Shown here: positions 12,774-23,540 of the stretch, piece after piece | How the letters are laid out: each line of letters opens with the position of its first letter | Numbering within the stretch: position 1 is the first letter of the stretch | Assembly: GCA_029449235.1 (NCBI GenBank) | Contig: JANATG010000020.1 | Span: 62,001 to 126,000 of the forward strand | Origin: Linnemannia schmuckeri | Lineage: Eukaryota > Mortierellomycota > Mortierellomycetes > Mortierellales > Mortierellaceae | DNA: 64,000 nucleotides | Direction of reading: 5' to 3' | Translations under genes and position numbers: made by a program | The notes under the pieces: model-generated | Databases searched by the model: none | Seen by the model: the letters and a program-made list of their open reading frames with translations, nothing else | What the model was told of the DNA's origin: nothing

Positions 12774-14009
12774 TTAAAGATCGGCGCGAACCTCAAGCTC
12801 TCCAGACTTGGCGATGGTAATGGGCTTCTTGGGGCGGTCATTCCTGCCGGTCTCGGTGTGCTCGATCCTTTTGACAACTTCCATACCTTCGACAACCTCG
12901 CCAAACACAACGTGGCGACCATCCAACCAGTCGGTCTTGATGGTTGTGATGAAGAACTATGATAATAATAGTAGTAATAATGTCATGCAACCAGCATGCA
13001 ACGCCATCGATTAGTTTTCTTCATACCTTTGAGCCCACTTTTCTATTTGCGCAGAAAGCAGCGTCGAGTAAAAATCGATATCATAGCGACTGTAACATGT
13101 TCTTATCTCAATGATCATACCTGGGATCCGTTGGTGTCCTCGCCGGCGTTGGCCATGGAGACGATACCGGGGCCGGTGTGGTGGAGCTTGAAGTTCTCGT
13201 CCTCAAACTGCTCGCCGTAAATAGATCTACCTCCAGTCCCATCGCCATGAGTGAAGTCACCCTATGAAAAATTAAAAAGGCCGGATAGATGTAATAAGTT
13301 TTTCATGTTCGATTGCACAACATGTCCATTGCGCACATTGTTAAGAAGAAGTGAGAAAGGGAAAAGACTTACTCCTTGAATCATGAACTCCTATATGAAC
13401 GAAATGAAGAGACGAACATAGATACGAAATTGTATTAGGTGGTAGAAAAGAATGAGGTATCTGTATTTTGAAAATCAGTCAACGCCGTCGTATGTTATGT
13501 CTTTTCGACAAGAGGGGTTGAGCTAGGTTTGGTTACCTCGATGACACGGTGGAAGGACGAGCCCTGGTAACCATAGCCATGAGTGCCCTTGGCGAGCTCA
13601 AGGAAGTTCTTGGCGGTCTTGGGGACATCCTGAGAACAAGAAGAAGGAAAAGGGTAAGGGTCAGTTGGTTGATTTCGTTGGCTGCACTGTCGAGAGTATA
13701 CTCGATGGGTATGTTGGTGCTATTTCTTTTCTAAAGTCCTGACATACTTCTCCAAAGAGTCCGATGACGATGCGTCCAAGATCCGTGTCGCCCTCCTTGA
13801 TATCGAAGAAGACTAGTTTTGTGGTTGCAGGAATAAATAAGAAGAAAAAGAATGAGTTGCATTGTAGCAAAACTCCATGCGCACAAAAGGTCGGAGATGA
13901 GCTGGGTGGTCGTTTTGTTACCCTTGTTGGTGACAGTGGGGCCAGCCTGGACAGAGACGGCGAGAGCGACGGCGGCGACGACGAAGGCGAGAGTGCGCTT
14001 GAAAACCAT
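12774..14009 (-). CDS. cypB: Peptidyl-prolyl cis-trans isomerase, cyclophilin B type
   Basis: Proline isomerase of the secretory pathway. Six exons (14009-13922, 13812-13748, 13629-13537, 13390-13373, 13261-13121 and 12956-12774) give 195 aa. Residues 1-22 (MVFKRTLAFVVAAVALAVSV...) form a signal peptide. The domain shows all the usual motifs: VFFDIKEGD, GLFGEDVPKTAKNF, SSFHRVIE (catalytic Arg), EFMIQGGDFTHGDG, FITT and TDWLDGRHVVFGEV with the Trp used in cyclosporin binding. One exon is only 18 nt and encodes EFMIQG. There is no C-terminal HDEL-type retention signal (the protein ends ELEVRADL), so ER retention is uncertain. An AT-rich TATA-like tract lies about 105 bp upstream of the start. 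Confidence 0.95.
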
Positions 14010-14823
14010 GGTGAGGATGATGAGTTGAATTAAGGGTTGTGTGAGAGGGGAGGGGAAGGGAAAGGATGAAGAGAGTGATGGGAACAGAGGAGAGAGATGA
14101 CTGACAGAACGACCCATATAAAATAAAGTGTGGGCGATTATTTTCTGCTGACTTTGGCACCTTCTCATTCGAAGACGAGGAGTGGTCGAGTGGATGAAAA
14201 GGAAAGAGGAAGCCCTTAACTACGAAATCGGCCGTTGAGAGGAAGAATCGATGTGAAGGCGATTAGGGAAACATTATTATTAGAAAGAATAGCGGATTCA
14301 GGAACAAACGCAAGCAAAACGAAGCTTATTTTACTGATAAAAGTGATCAACCATTAATCAGTTGATCAATGCGATGAAAGCCTCTTTCCGTCCTCTCCTT
14401 GCAGCCAACTCCAACTAGACTACGCTCACTGGTGTCCCTTCCTTTTCTTTACTTGTGAAAAAGAACAGACGGCGTCTCTTACTTTCCCGTGACATGAGCA
14501 GTAAAGCGATCAATCTGAAAAAGCGTTGATGGGACATCAAAGGCACACATTTGCTGTTACACACGCCGTGGCTCTTCTTGCCTACCTTTGGATCTACTAC
14601 CGTCCCTTGCTCTCTCCTTTATTTGTCGCTAATTACTTTCTTCTCTCTCTCTCTCTCTCTCTCCCCTTTTTTCATCTTCTTTCCTCTTTCTCTTCAACCT
14701 CCATCCGCAGTCCCCTCTCCTCGCCACTCAACCCTCTCCTCGCCACTCAACCCTCTCCTTCCTTCCCACCTTCCTCTAACTCCAACTTCTTCCCTCTTTA
14801 CGCAACAACCCAGTAGATCCACA
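14010..14823. other. Divergent promoter region, cyclophilin B / monooxygenase 2
   Basis: The two genes are transcribed away from each other. A long CT-repeat leader (about 14640-14810, including CTCTCTCTCT and a duplicated CTCCTCGCCACTCAACC motif) precedes the monooxygenase start, as is common for fungal 5' leaders. No other feature is seen. Confidence 0.5.
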
Positions 14824-16672
14824 ATGGCAGAAGGAAAACCAACAGTGATGATTATCGGCGCCGGTCTCGGAGGATTGACAATGGCGATTCTCCTGGAACG
14901 AGCAGGCGTCGACTACCACGTGTACGAGAAGTACAAGGAGCCCCGTCCCCTTGGAAGTGCCACAGGAATCAACCCCAACATCCTCCCTCTCTTTGAGCAA
15001 CTGGGACTCTTGGAGAAACTTAAGGCAATCGCTAAGGAGGTCGCAAGTGTCAATGTCTACACTGCGGATATGGAGCTAATTGGGGCCATTGATGTTCGTG
15101 ATCATGAGCAATTGTAAGTTTTTTTTTTTTTTTTTTTTTTTTTTTTATTTTAGTTGTTGTTAAAATAGGGATGGAGAACAAACAGATCTGATAATTACTT
15201 GCTCCTAATGGTTGTATGTATTGTTCTTGTTTTCTCACATAGGTCGGGATACTTGTCACTGATCATGTCTCGCCGAGACCTACACGCTTTCCTGCTTTCA
15301 GAAGTTCCCAAGGAAAAGATGACCCTTGGCACTAAGGTCCTCTCGATCCAACAAAACCAACACGGCGTCATGATCAGAACCAACGACGGTAAACACCACC
15401 ACGCCGATATTCTTATCGGATCCGACGGTGCCTACAGTGCCGTCCGTCAGTCTCTTTACAAGCAAATGAGCGCTCAAGGGATTTTGCCCAAATCCGATGC
15501 CGAGCCACTCAAGGTCTGCCACATGGGTATCCTAGGCACGACTGAGCGTTTGGATCCGGAAAAGTTTCCTCGTGCCCATGAGACGTATGGCCACAGTGGT
15601 GTTGTCATTGGCGACAAGACTCGACACACTGTAAGTTTGTGCAAGCAATGGAGGAAGGGTACCAGGAGGGATGGTCAGATAAAGGAAAGAAAAGGGAAAG
15701 GGGAAAGACAGCAAAACAGAACAGGCCAGAGGGTTTCCCTGCAAAAAGAAAGAAATATGCTCTCAATGCTTAATTTTATTTTTTCTACTTTGCTTTTCCG
15801 TGCCCATCCATCAATCACACTACAAAATCAACAACCACTAGTGGCGGTACTTTTCTGTCCCCGACGGCCGAGTCTGCTGGAGAATCGATGTCCAGCTAAA
15901 GTCAACCTCCCACGACGAGAGCGATGCCTTCCGCCTCTCCGAATGGGACGCCGACTCGTTTAAGTTAGACGCGGATGATTGGAGAGAATTCAAGACTGAT
16001 CTCGGCGGGACCATGGGTGACCTGATTGATGCCACCCCCAAGGAATGTATCTCCAAGGTCATGCTCGAGGAGAAGCTGTTCGAGACATGGTACCATAACC
16101 GCACGGTGTTGATCGGTGACAGTTGCCACAAGATGTTGCCGAATGCTGGTCGAGGAGCACTCAATGCGATGATGGATGCTGTTGTGTTGGCGAACACGAT
16201 CTACGAGATTGCCTCTGCGACCCCCGAAAATATTACCGCGGCGTTGAAGGAGTACTTTGAGATTCGTTATCCACATGCCAAATCGGAGTTGCAAGGCAGT
16301 CAACGCATGGCCAAAGTTCTTGCCGGCCAGGTATGCCTCCCGCTCGCTCTCTTTTTCTTTTTTTATTTCGTGTGCATGCTTATCTGCAATAGAAAGTGTT
16401 TTCTAACTGGGAGGGACTTCTTTTTGTTGATATCTCACGTACAGACATGGCTGGATAGCTTGACGCGTTCAATTGTGCTGGGTTATCTCCCCAAGTCGAT
16501 CCAGCAAAAGAACACCGAGAATGGGTTGCGGTACCGCCCTCAGCTTACTTTCTTGCCTCAGGTTGAGGCCAGGGGAACAGTCCCTGCACTCCCCCAGATG
16601 GTCTCCAAGCGTCGCTTGGCTGAGCAACAACAGCAGCAGCAACAACAGGCGGCGCAAGCATCCGCTGTGTAA
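14824..16672 (+). CDS. FAD-dependent monooxygenase 2 (PHBH/UbiH fold)
   Basis: Paralogue of the monooxygenase at 3272-5676; same predicted flavin hydroxylase chemistry, substrate unknown. Four exons (14824-15113, 15243-15630, 15842-16330 and 16445-16672) give 464 aa. Motifs: GAGLGGLTMAILLERAG (Rossmann), ILIGSDGAYSAVR (DG) and VLIGDSCHKMLPNAGRGAL (GD motif plus the Gly-rich helix N-cap that closes the FAD site). The tail is Q-rich (SKRRLAEQQQQ...) and ends in the same Ala-rich style as copy 1. Exons 2 and 4 have exactly the same lengths (388 and 228 nt) as in copy 1. A T-run follows the first donor site. The gene appears intact. Confidence 0.92.
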
Positions 16673-17059
16673 ATTGTGAAATACATCCTTTCCCCGCACA
16701 GGCGGTAGCATTAAAGCAGTGTGGTATTTCGTCCCCCCTAAGACCCTTATTTGGATATTGATGATCCAAGGCTCAAGGCTTGTTTGCGCCTCTCTACGAT
16801 TTATGTTTTATTTTTTATCACCGAGGAGGAGAGGAGGAGAAGAGGAGTGATCAAAAGGACCACAAGACAACCATCCATCGAACAGGACCACTCTCGATCC
16901 AGACCTTGCTTGCATGGTCAGTGGTCGTGATATATAGCTCTTTCGTCCTCATCGTTCTTTTTTCTGTTTTCCGTTGGTTTATTTCGTCTCTTTTTGCCAC
17001 TCTCCTCTGCTCTCACTTTCACATTTGCACCCATCCTACCTACCCACTTGCGCCTTAGC

Positions 17060-18215
17060 ATGGCTGTCAGCGGTTCTACCGATCTCACCTTTCCAATCTA
17101 CTCTACTTTCCACTACCATACGGCAATGATGTTACTCGATGTTGTCCAACACAACTGGATTCGAAACAGGGTGCGTTTATTGTTTCCTTTATTCGTTGTA
17201 CTTGCCTTTCCTCCTTCCGCTCAACACGATCATCGCCCACCTACCACCTACTCACAGCTCTTCTCACTCATACTTTACCAAAAACAAACAGTTAGTTGTC
17301 ACGCCATTTGCGAGTCAGACAGTCCTTCGCCCTTTCACAAGTACAAGCCATGCTGGAGGTATTCGCCTTTTCTATCTCCACTTTTTTCTTTTTTTTTCCC
17401 ATGTTTTTTCTGTCTTTCAATGCGCCTGCGCAACGTAAGTCAACGACCACGACGCCCCCTTTTTTTTTAATTCAAACCCCTAACTCCTCCCCAAACGATA
17501 ATGTGCTTTCTTTGAATTTGAATTAGCGGTGTGGGTGGTCCTGAAAGTGGGAGGAATGTGCAGCCGAGCCTTCACAGGGGTAGTTTGTGTCCAGGGGATG
17601 ATGCTACTTCAACTCTACTGGAGGCCTTACATCTGGATCCGCACCCCTGCGATCCCATTTTGGATCTGGGCAACCAGTACTCTAATCCACTTTGGTCAGT
17701 TGGTCAGTCGAGTCGACTTATGGACACGCAGTCGGATCTCGGCAGTCGCAGCAGCAGGTGGAGGAGGTGGGTTATCTGCACCACAACTGTCCAAGGAACG
17801 CCTGCTATTCGAAATCCTCTGGCTAGGTCTAGGAACCTGTGTAAGCTACCTCTTCACCGGAGGCTGGGCCGAACGTCAACAGCTATACCAAACCACCGCA
17901 AACCTAGAGCTCATGCTATTAGGAATCCAGAATTTGAAAGAGCGGACCCGGCGACAATTGGAGGTTGGGCTTGAACCAAGTATTGATATAGAAACGTTGG
18001 AAGGGTGTCGAAGGGAGGTGAGGGTTTATATTAGAGGTACGCATGGGTATTTTCCGGAGGTTGTTGAAGTCGCAGAGGCAATTTATTTGGAGTTGACGGA
18101 GGCTATGGGCTTGATCAAGATGGCTTGGGAGGCCGATACTCATCGTCGGCTGATGAGGAAGGTGAAAGAAGAGGAAGCTGGTAGCATGGTTGGGATCAAT
18201 CCAGATATCTCATAA
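17060..18215 (+). CDS. Multi-pass membrane protein of unknown function
   Basis: Three exons (17060-17170, 17292-17358 and 17527-18215) give 288 aa with frame kept throughout. The middle of the protein has several hydrophobic stretches, for example TGVVCVQGMMLLQLYW, IPFWIWATSTLIHFGQLV and LWLGLGTCVSYLFTGGW, interrupted by a Gly-rich loop. The C-terminal 90 residues are charged and probably helical (RRQLEVGLE...; AEAIYLELTEAMGLIKMAWEA). I do not recognise a family. The topology suggests a small integral membrane protein with a cytosolic helical tail. It lies head-to-tail after monooxygenase 2. Confidence 0.7.
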
Positions 18216-18638
18216 GCCCATCTTTAGTAAATGCACATAACATATCCTGTTGAACTGGTATGTTCTTTTTCTACGTCTGTTTCTACTAAAGTAAACGAGC
18301 AAAGAGACGAATGGTGGTTTCTCGTGTTTGTTGGACTGTGTGTACGTATGTGTATGTGTGTGTGTGATGAAATGCATAGTTTGCTTGGTTTTTTATTTGA
18401 TAAACAAGAACTCACAGGAGAACGGAGAAACAAGAGAAGACCGCTACATCATTTCTGTTCATTACGAAGGTAGGAATTCAAGTCGGCCTCGACCTCAGCG
18501 CTGATGTTCTTTCACTCTGCCAGGTCCTCAACACTTGACGTGGATCGAAATCCGGTTTCCAGCCCACCGACTCTGCTTGAACTCGTAGATATCCCCACCA
18601 TCAGAACTGTTCGAATAAAACAGCAGACTGAACAGACC

Positions 18639-19341
18639 CTACATGATGTCATCCTTCTGGTGCGCAAATGCGTTGACGTAGGTGGCGATAGAAGTGTCAT
18701 TGTCCTCCTCGTCCTCTTGACTGGGGCTCTTGCAGACAGCCGAGTCCAGGTATTCCTTCTTTTCGAGGTTCAAGATCAGATGCTGGGTCGCGTGCTGTTT
18801 GGGGAACTGGACCTTGAGCTGGTCCTCGAGGGTATCAATCTTGAAAAGTCACTGACAGGGATGGTGGTATAAGTCTCGGATGCATAGGAGTAGAGGTTAG
18901 GCGTGCCGTATGCCTCCTCTTGCTCGTTGTCATCACCTACTTGACCGTTTTCTTTGGAGAGTTTGGCCGCCTTGGCGGCGTAGAAGGCCTTGTAGACTTG
19001 TTGATCTTGGGATGTGAAGAAAGGAGGGAAGCCCTCGGAGTAGTCGCCGATGATGACGATCCGATCGCCAGACCAGGAGCCCATTGGAGCTATGGGGTTC
19101 TTGACGACTTCGACCAAGGCATCGTCTTCGGCAATGGCGGTCGTGGGGAAGGAGAGGTGAGCGAGAGCCATGGCCAGGAGAGGCTTCTCGCCTTTGTTCA
19201 TAAGTTTCTCCCACATCTTGGCACCGCCATAAAAGTTGAAAAGTTAAGGGTGTAGGAGCTGTCGGCGTCGGGAGCGGTGGAGCTAAGGGTGGAGAAGGAC
19301 TCACGCTTGTCCATGTCGATGAGATCGTAGTATTGGCCCAT
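18639..19341 (-). pseudogene. MGQYY-type conserved protein, apparently frameshifted
   Basis: The reading begins MGQYYDLIDMDKRES and continues in another frame as GGAKMWEKLMNKGEKPLLAM...NPIAPMGSWSGDRIVIIGDYSEGFPPF. It then shifts again to KIDTLEDQLKVQFPKQHATQ and ends AHQKDDIM. I recall MGQYY...GAKMWEK...APMGSW.GD proteins as a recurrent family in Mortierella-type fungi with no known function. Both joins are repaired by one extra T in a TTTT run (about 19230 and 18845 on the minus strand). A GTGAGT donor at about 19304 could alternatively start an intron, but no acceptor restores the frame. It is either a young pseudogene or a sequence with two missing bases. Confidence 0.55.
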
Positions 19342-19520
19342 GTTTGTGAAAGGCAAGGAGGAGAGGGGGGTTGTTTTAATCTTTTGCTGGTGTAGTGTTT
19401 GAGTGTTGGTGGTAAGGAGAGGATGTGAGAAGAAGTTGCCGTACTGGAGAGAAAAGGAAAACGAGGTATGGTCGATGCTTTTATACCTTCCAATTCAGCA
19501 TGTGCATTGTCATCTGCTTA

Positions 19521-19691
19521 TCGCCACCGAAATGATATCAATGAGGATAGCAAGCAAAAAAGGAGTTGGTTCATAGCAGCATTGCCCTCGTTGTCCTTTT
19601 GCGATGCGAACACCGTTCTTTCTACTCGCCCTCTGCCCTGCTTAGGACTGAAAATCCTGCCCGTCTGTCTGAATGGTTGATTGTCGCCACC
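19521..19691. promoter_or_regulatory. Two PACE-like sites upstream of RPN3
   Basis: TCGCCACC occurs at 19521-19528 and again at 19684-19691, i.e. GGTGGCGA on the minus strand, 315-485 bp upstream of the RPN3 start. This matches the core of the proteasome-associated control element GGTGGCAAA/GGTGGCGA bound by Rpn4 in yeast. The match is seen directly; use by an Rpn4-like factor here is inference. Confidence 0.4.
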
Positions 19692-20005
19692 AAAATTCAA
19701 CAATGAGCGTTACACTTACGATTAATTTCCCTTCCATGACATATACAGTTTGGCTGGAAACCAAACCTGCCTTTCAGCAAACGCGTAACTGTCCCCAGTC
19801 GCGGCAGCCAAAAGGCAAGAAGAACGACAACTGCCGTATTCCAAAAGAGACCTGCTTGCATTCGCGACATTACGTCTCTCTTTTTTTTTTCTCTCTTTTA
19901 CTTTTCACTCTTATTCATACTTCAGTAACGACACATCCTTCTCTTGCTCTCTCACCCATACTCCGACCTACAACAACTACACCGGCACAGTACAAACAAA
20001 CTACA

Positions 20006-22171
20006 ATGTCTGAAACACCACGCCGCTCCACCCGGTTGAACAAGAACCAGGAAGATGACACCAAGGGAAAGGCAAAGCCTGTCGACCAGGACGTCGAGAT
20101 GGAGGACACTGCCGCAGACGCGACCTCAGAATCCACCGAGAAGGTCCTTACACCCAAGGAGCTCGAAGCACTCGTCGTTGCAGGTTCGTGTCCAAGAACA
20201 CACATACAACGCCATGCCCATGCATGACCGTCCAGCTCGTAGGAGGCTTTACAGGCAAAAAGCAAAAGAAGAGGCGAACACTGGACTCACCAACAAATGT
20301 GCTGTTCATTCATTCCTGTTGATAGATATCAAGCAGCACTTTGCTCTGTTCATAAAGTCAGCCAAGACTCACGAGGCACGTTTCGCTATCCGTGCCTTGC
20401 GTGCAGTCAGCTCTCTGCGCAAGCGTCTTACTTCTCATATCCTCGCCCAGACGATCGCCAGCTGCTATGTCAAAGGCAAGTTTCTTTTTGTCATTGTGGA
20501 TACGATTAGCGTAGGATCTCACAGCTTACAGGACTGCCATATTATTCCATCTGAAGACCATTAGTTGCTAACCTTCATTAATAACGTACTTTGCCAAACC
20601 ACATAGATGATGATACACGTAAGCGCCTTCTTGGATACCTTGGATCAGAGGCAGCGGCTAGCATTACCGCCGAGCATGAGACGACTGTCACCAAGTCTGA
20701 AACTCCTGAAGTCGATGTGTATCTGCACTTGTTGGTGATGATTTATCTTCTCGATCAGAACCAGCTGGAGAAGGTATAACCAAAGGGCGATCGTGGATAA
20801 ATTGGACGACATGAGCCATGTCAGCACGAAACTGGGGATAGCCTTTAACAACGACACTATTGTACTATGCAAAATAGGGTATGGAGTTGTCCAACATTAC
20901 CGTCAAGACTGTGCAGGAGTTGAACAGGAGATCGTTGGATCAGTTGGCTGCTAAGGTCTATTTTTACTATGCCCGTTTCTACGAGCTTACTGGACGTTTG
21001 TCAGAGATTCGCCCTACGCTCTTGAACGCCCAGCGCACGGCCACCCTCCGTCGTGATGATGACACCCAGTCGACCTTGATCAACCTGCTCTTGCGCAACT
21101 ACTTCCACTATAACCTCTACGATCAGGCTGACAAGCTGGTCTCAAAAACCACTTTCCCCGAGAACGCCACCAACAACCAGCTGGCCAGATACATGTACTA
21201 CCTTGGAAGGATCAAGGCCATCCAGCTCGAGTACACTGAGAGTCACCAGTCTCTCTTGCAGGCTGTGCGCAAGGCCCCTCAGAACAATGTCACCGCAGGA
21301 TTCCAGCAGGAGGTACGTACGCATCTTTGTTGAATGCGTGGGTCGATATCTTTGGTGTGCGTTCACTTGCAAGTCATGGGCAAGTAGATTGTTGACCCAA
21401 CCTATTACTATTTTTCTTACTTTTACTCTATTTAGGCAAACAAGTTGTTGATTATTGTGCAGTTGTTGATGGGAGAGATTCCTGAACGCTCGTTATTCCG
21501 CCAGCCAGTCCTTCGCAAGGCGCTCGTGCCTTACTTTCAGATCACACAGGCTGTCCGTGTAGGAGATTTGAACAAGTTCCAGGAGACGCTTGCAGCCCAT
21601 GCTGCCACGTTCAACACAGACAAGAACTACACGCTAATCTTGCGTCTGCGCCACAACGTCATCAAGACCGGTATTCGTATGATCTCGTTGTCATACTCTC
21701 GCATCTCGCTGCGTGATGTTTGCCTGAAGTTGCACCTGGATAGTGAAGAGGATGCCGAGTATATTGTTGCAAAGTCGATCCGTGACGGAGTCATTGACGC
21801 TACTATTGACCACGAGAAGGGTTTCATGCGCTCCAAGGAGAATGTTGACATTTACTCTACCAACGAGCCCCAGCATGCCTTCCACCAGCGCATCGGTTTC
21901 TGCCTCAAGCTCCACAACGACTCTGTCAAGGTACACGCTCTATACACGTTTTGTTTTATCATAACTTCTGCCGGGCATTGTCTTCATTGAGATGATTAAT
22001 ATACTGATATCTCGTTCTGCTCATTTTTCACTTCTATAGGCTATGCGTTTCCCATTGAAGGCTGTGCAGTTGGATGCGGCAGAGGTGGAGGCTGCACGAG
22101 ACCAGGAGAGGACTTTGGTTCAGGAGATTGCAGAGGCCGATGAGGACATGGATGAGGATGATGACCTGTAA
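20006..22171 (+). CDS. RPN3: 26S proteasome regulatory subunit Rpn3 (PSMD3)
   Basis: Non-ATPase lid subunit of the 19S regulatory particle. Six exons (20006-20183, 20326-20475, 20607-20773, 20878-21312, 21436-21930 and 22040-22171) give 518 aa. After an acidic N-terminus (MSETPRRSTRLNKN...) come helical repeats, e.g. HFALFIKSAKTHEARFAIRA, YFYYARFYELTGRLSEIRP, LLRNYFHYNLYDQADKLV and ARYMYYLGRIKAIQLEY. A PCI domain follows (YTLILRLRHNVIKTGIRMIS; YSRISLRDVCLKLHL). The C-terminus is acidic (EADEDMDEDDDL). Exon 2 ends at a GC donor (AAAG|GCAAGT), which preserves the frame into VKDDDTRKR. PACE-like sites lie upstream. Confidence 0.96.
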
Positions 22172-23540
22172 ATGACCTGGGACCACGTCCGACCACGATC
22201 ACGACCGAGCCCGTGATCTACATACAAATGCGTCCAAGCCATCGCTGAATGCTGCTGTCCCTTGGAGCGCCCTCACCTCGATCAATGTTCGTGGAGATAC
22301 CAATTAGGAAGGAGAGACGACAACACAATAAAAACTGGACAGAAACCAATCAACTTTGGATATAATATATAGCTAACAGTTGTTGGCACCATGAGAAGAT
22401 AACACGATTGTTTACTAGTTATACTGCTAGTCCTTCACGGTTTAAAACCGTGTTTATTACTGTTTATTACTTAGGGTATGTTGTTTTGTTGTAGTTTGGT
22501 GTGTAATACCAATATGATAAAAAAAGTCTAGGCGAGCTGAGGGCTGTTGATGCTCATCTGCATTGCTGTCTGTGTCTGTTTTTTCACACAGAAACAGATT
22601 TTTCGTCGTCGTTGTTGCTCGCAGTCGTCGAGAGTTGGATATTCTTGAGGTTGATGGCGGATCCGATCGAGATCCCGAGTGAATCCGGTCGAATATCCTT
22701 GAGTTAGTTGCTATATGGCGCTGTTTATTTTTTTGCAGGAGTAATCCATGGGAGTTTTTTAGTTTTCTGTTCTGTGTGGGTGGCATTGTGTTTGGTGATG
22801 AGATGAGTGATGGAAAATGCAGAAGAGAACGGAATAAAGAAGAAAAGAGAGATGAAATGCAGATGCAGATGATGCTTGAGGATCCCCCATTGACGTAAGT
22901 GATCAATGTGACATGAACTCTTCGAAACGCATATTCTCGCGTATGGTTTTCTGGAGATTAATAGTAACAGAAGAGTAACAAGGCAGAAGCGAAATAAAGG
23001 ATTAGGAGAGATCCGAAGGTTGAATGTAACTGACGATGAAGAGCAATTAAAAAAAAAGGTCGAAATCGCGATTTCGTTGATCACTTTTGTCCAGCACTAG
23101 AATGTCCTTCTGCTTCACCTTCCAATGTATCCACCAGCTCCACTACTGCGCCTCTACTTACCACGCCTTCAACCCTTCTGTACACCAGTATAAATACTCC
23201 TCTCTTCTTGGATCATAAAACGGGGTCTTTTTCCAGCCTCTTTCACTTTCCCATAGTACCCTTGTCTCTCTCTCTTATCTCTCTCTTGCTTCCTTGTCTT
23301 GCTCATTCCCTCATTCACATCCTCTTGTTCTGTTGCTATTATACACAGTGCCTGTCATCCTGCATATCTTTATTCACGTTATTGACTACTCTACAAAAAC
23401 ACTGCCGTCTTGTCCATCCTCTTCATTTCGTTCCTTATTATTTCTGTCTTTTCCTCATCCTTCGTAAACGCACCTTCTTGTAACCCCATTATCACCATCC
23501 TCGTCATCAACTCTGTCACGCTGTCACGCTTTTCATCTTT
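22172..23540. other. Intergenic region with F-box/LRR gene leader
   Basis: 22172-22440 is the RPN3 3' region. A short palindrome CACGGTTTAAAACCGTG lies at about 22437-22453. From roughly 23210 to 23540 the sequence is CT-rich leader; its last 130 bp recur at the right edge of the window (63872-64000, inverted) with few differences, including a tandem CTGTCACG next to the ATG. A minus-strand open frame starting near 22766 is not convincing. Confidence 0.45.

Noticed and set aside
3272..16672. Idea that the two monooxygenases and the Dabb gene form a biosynthetic cluster
   Set aside because: They are interspersed with ARPC2, cyclophilin B and a TMEM70-like gene, on different strands, with no synthase; duplication of the monooxygenase explains the pair.
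22457..22906. Minus-strand frame starting near 22766 (MPPTQNRKLKNSHGLL...)
   Set aside because: Composition is mixed, no family resemblance was seen, and no splice or promoter features support it.
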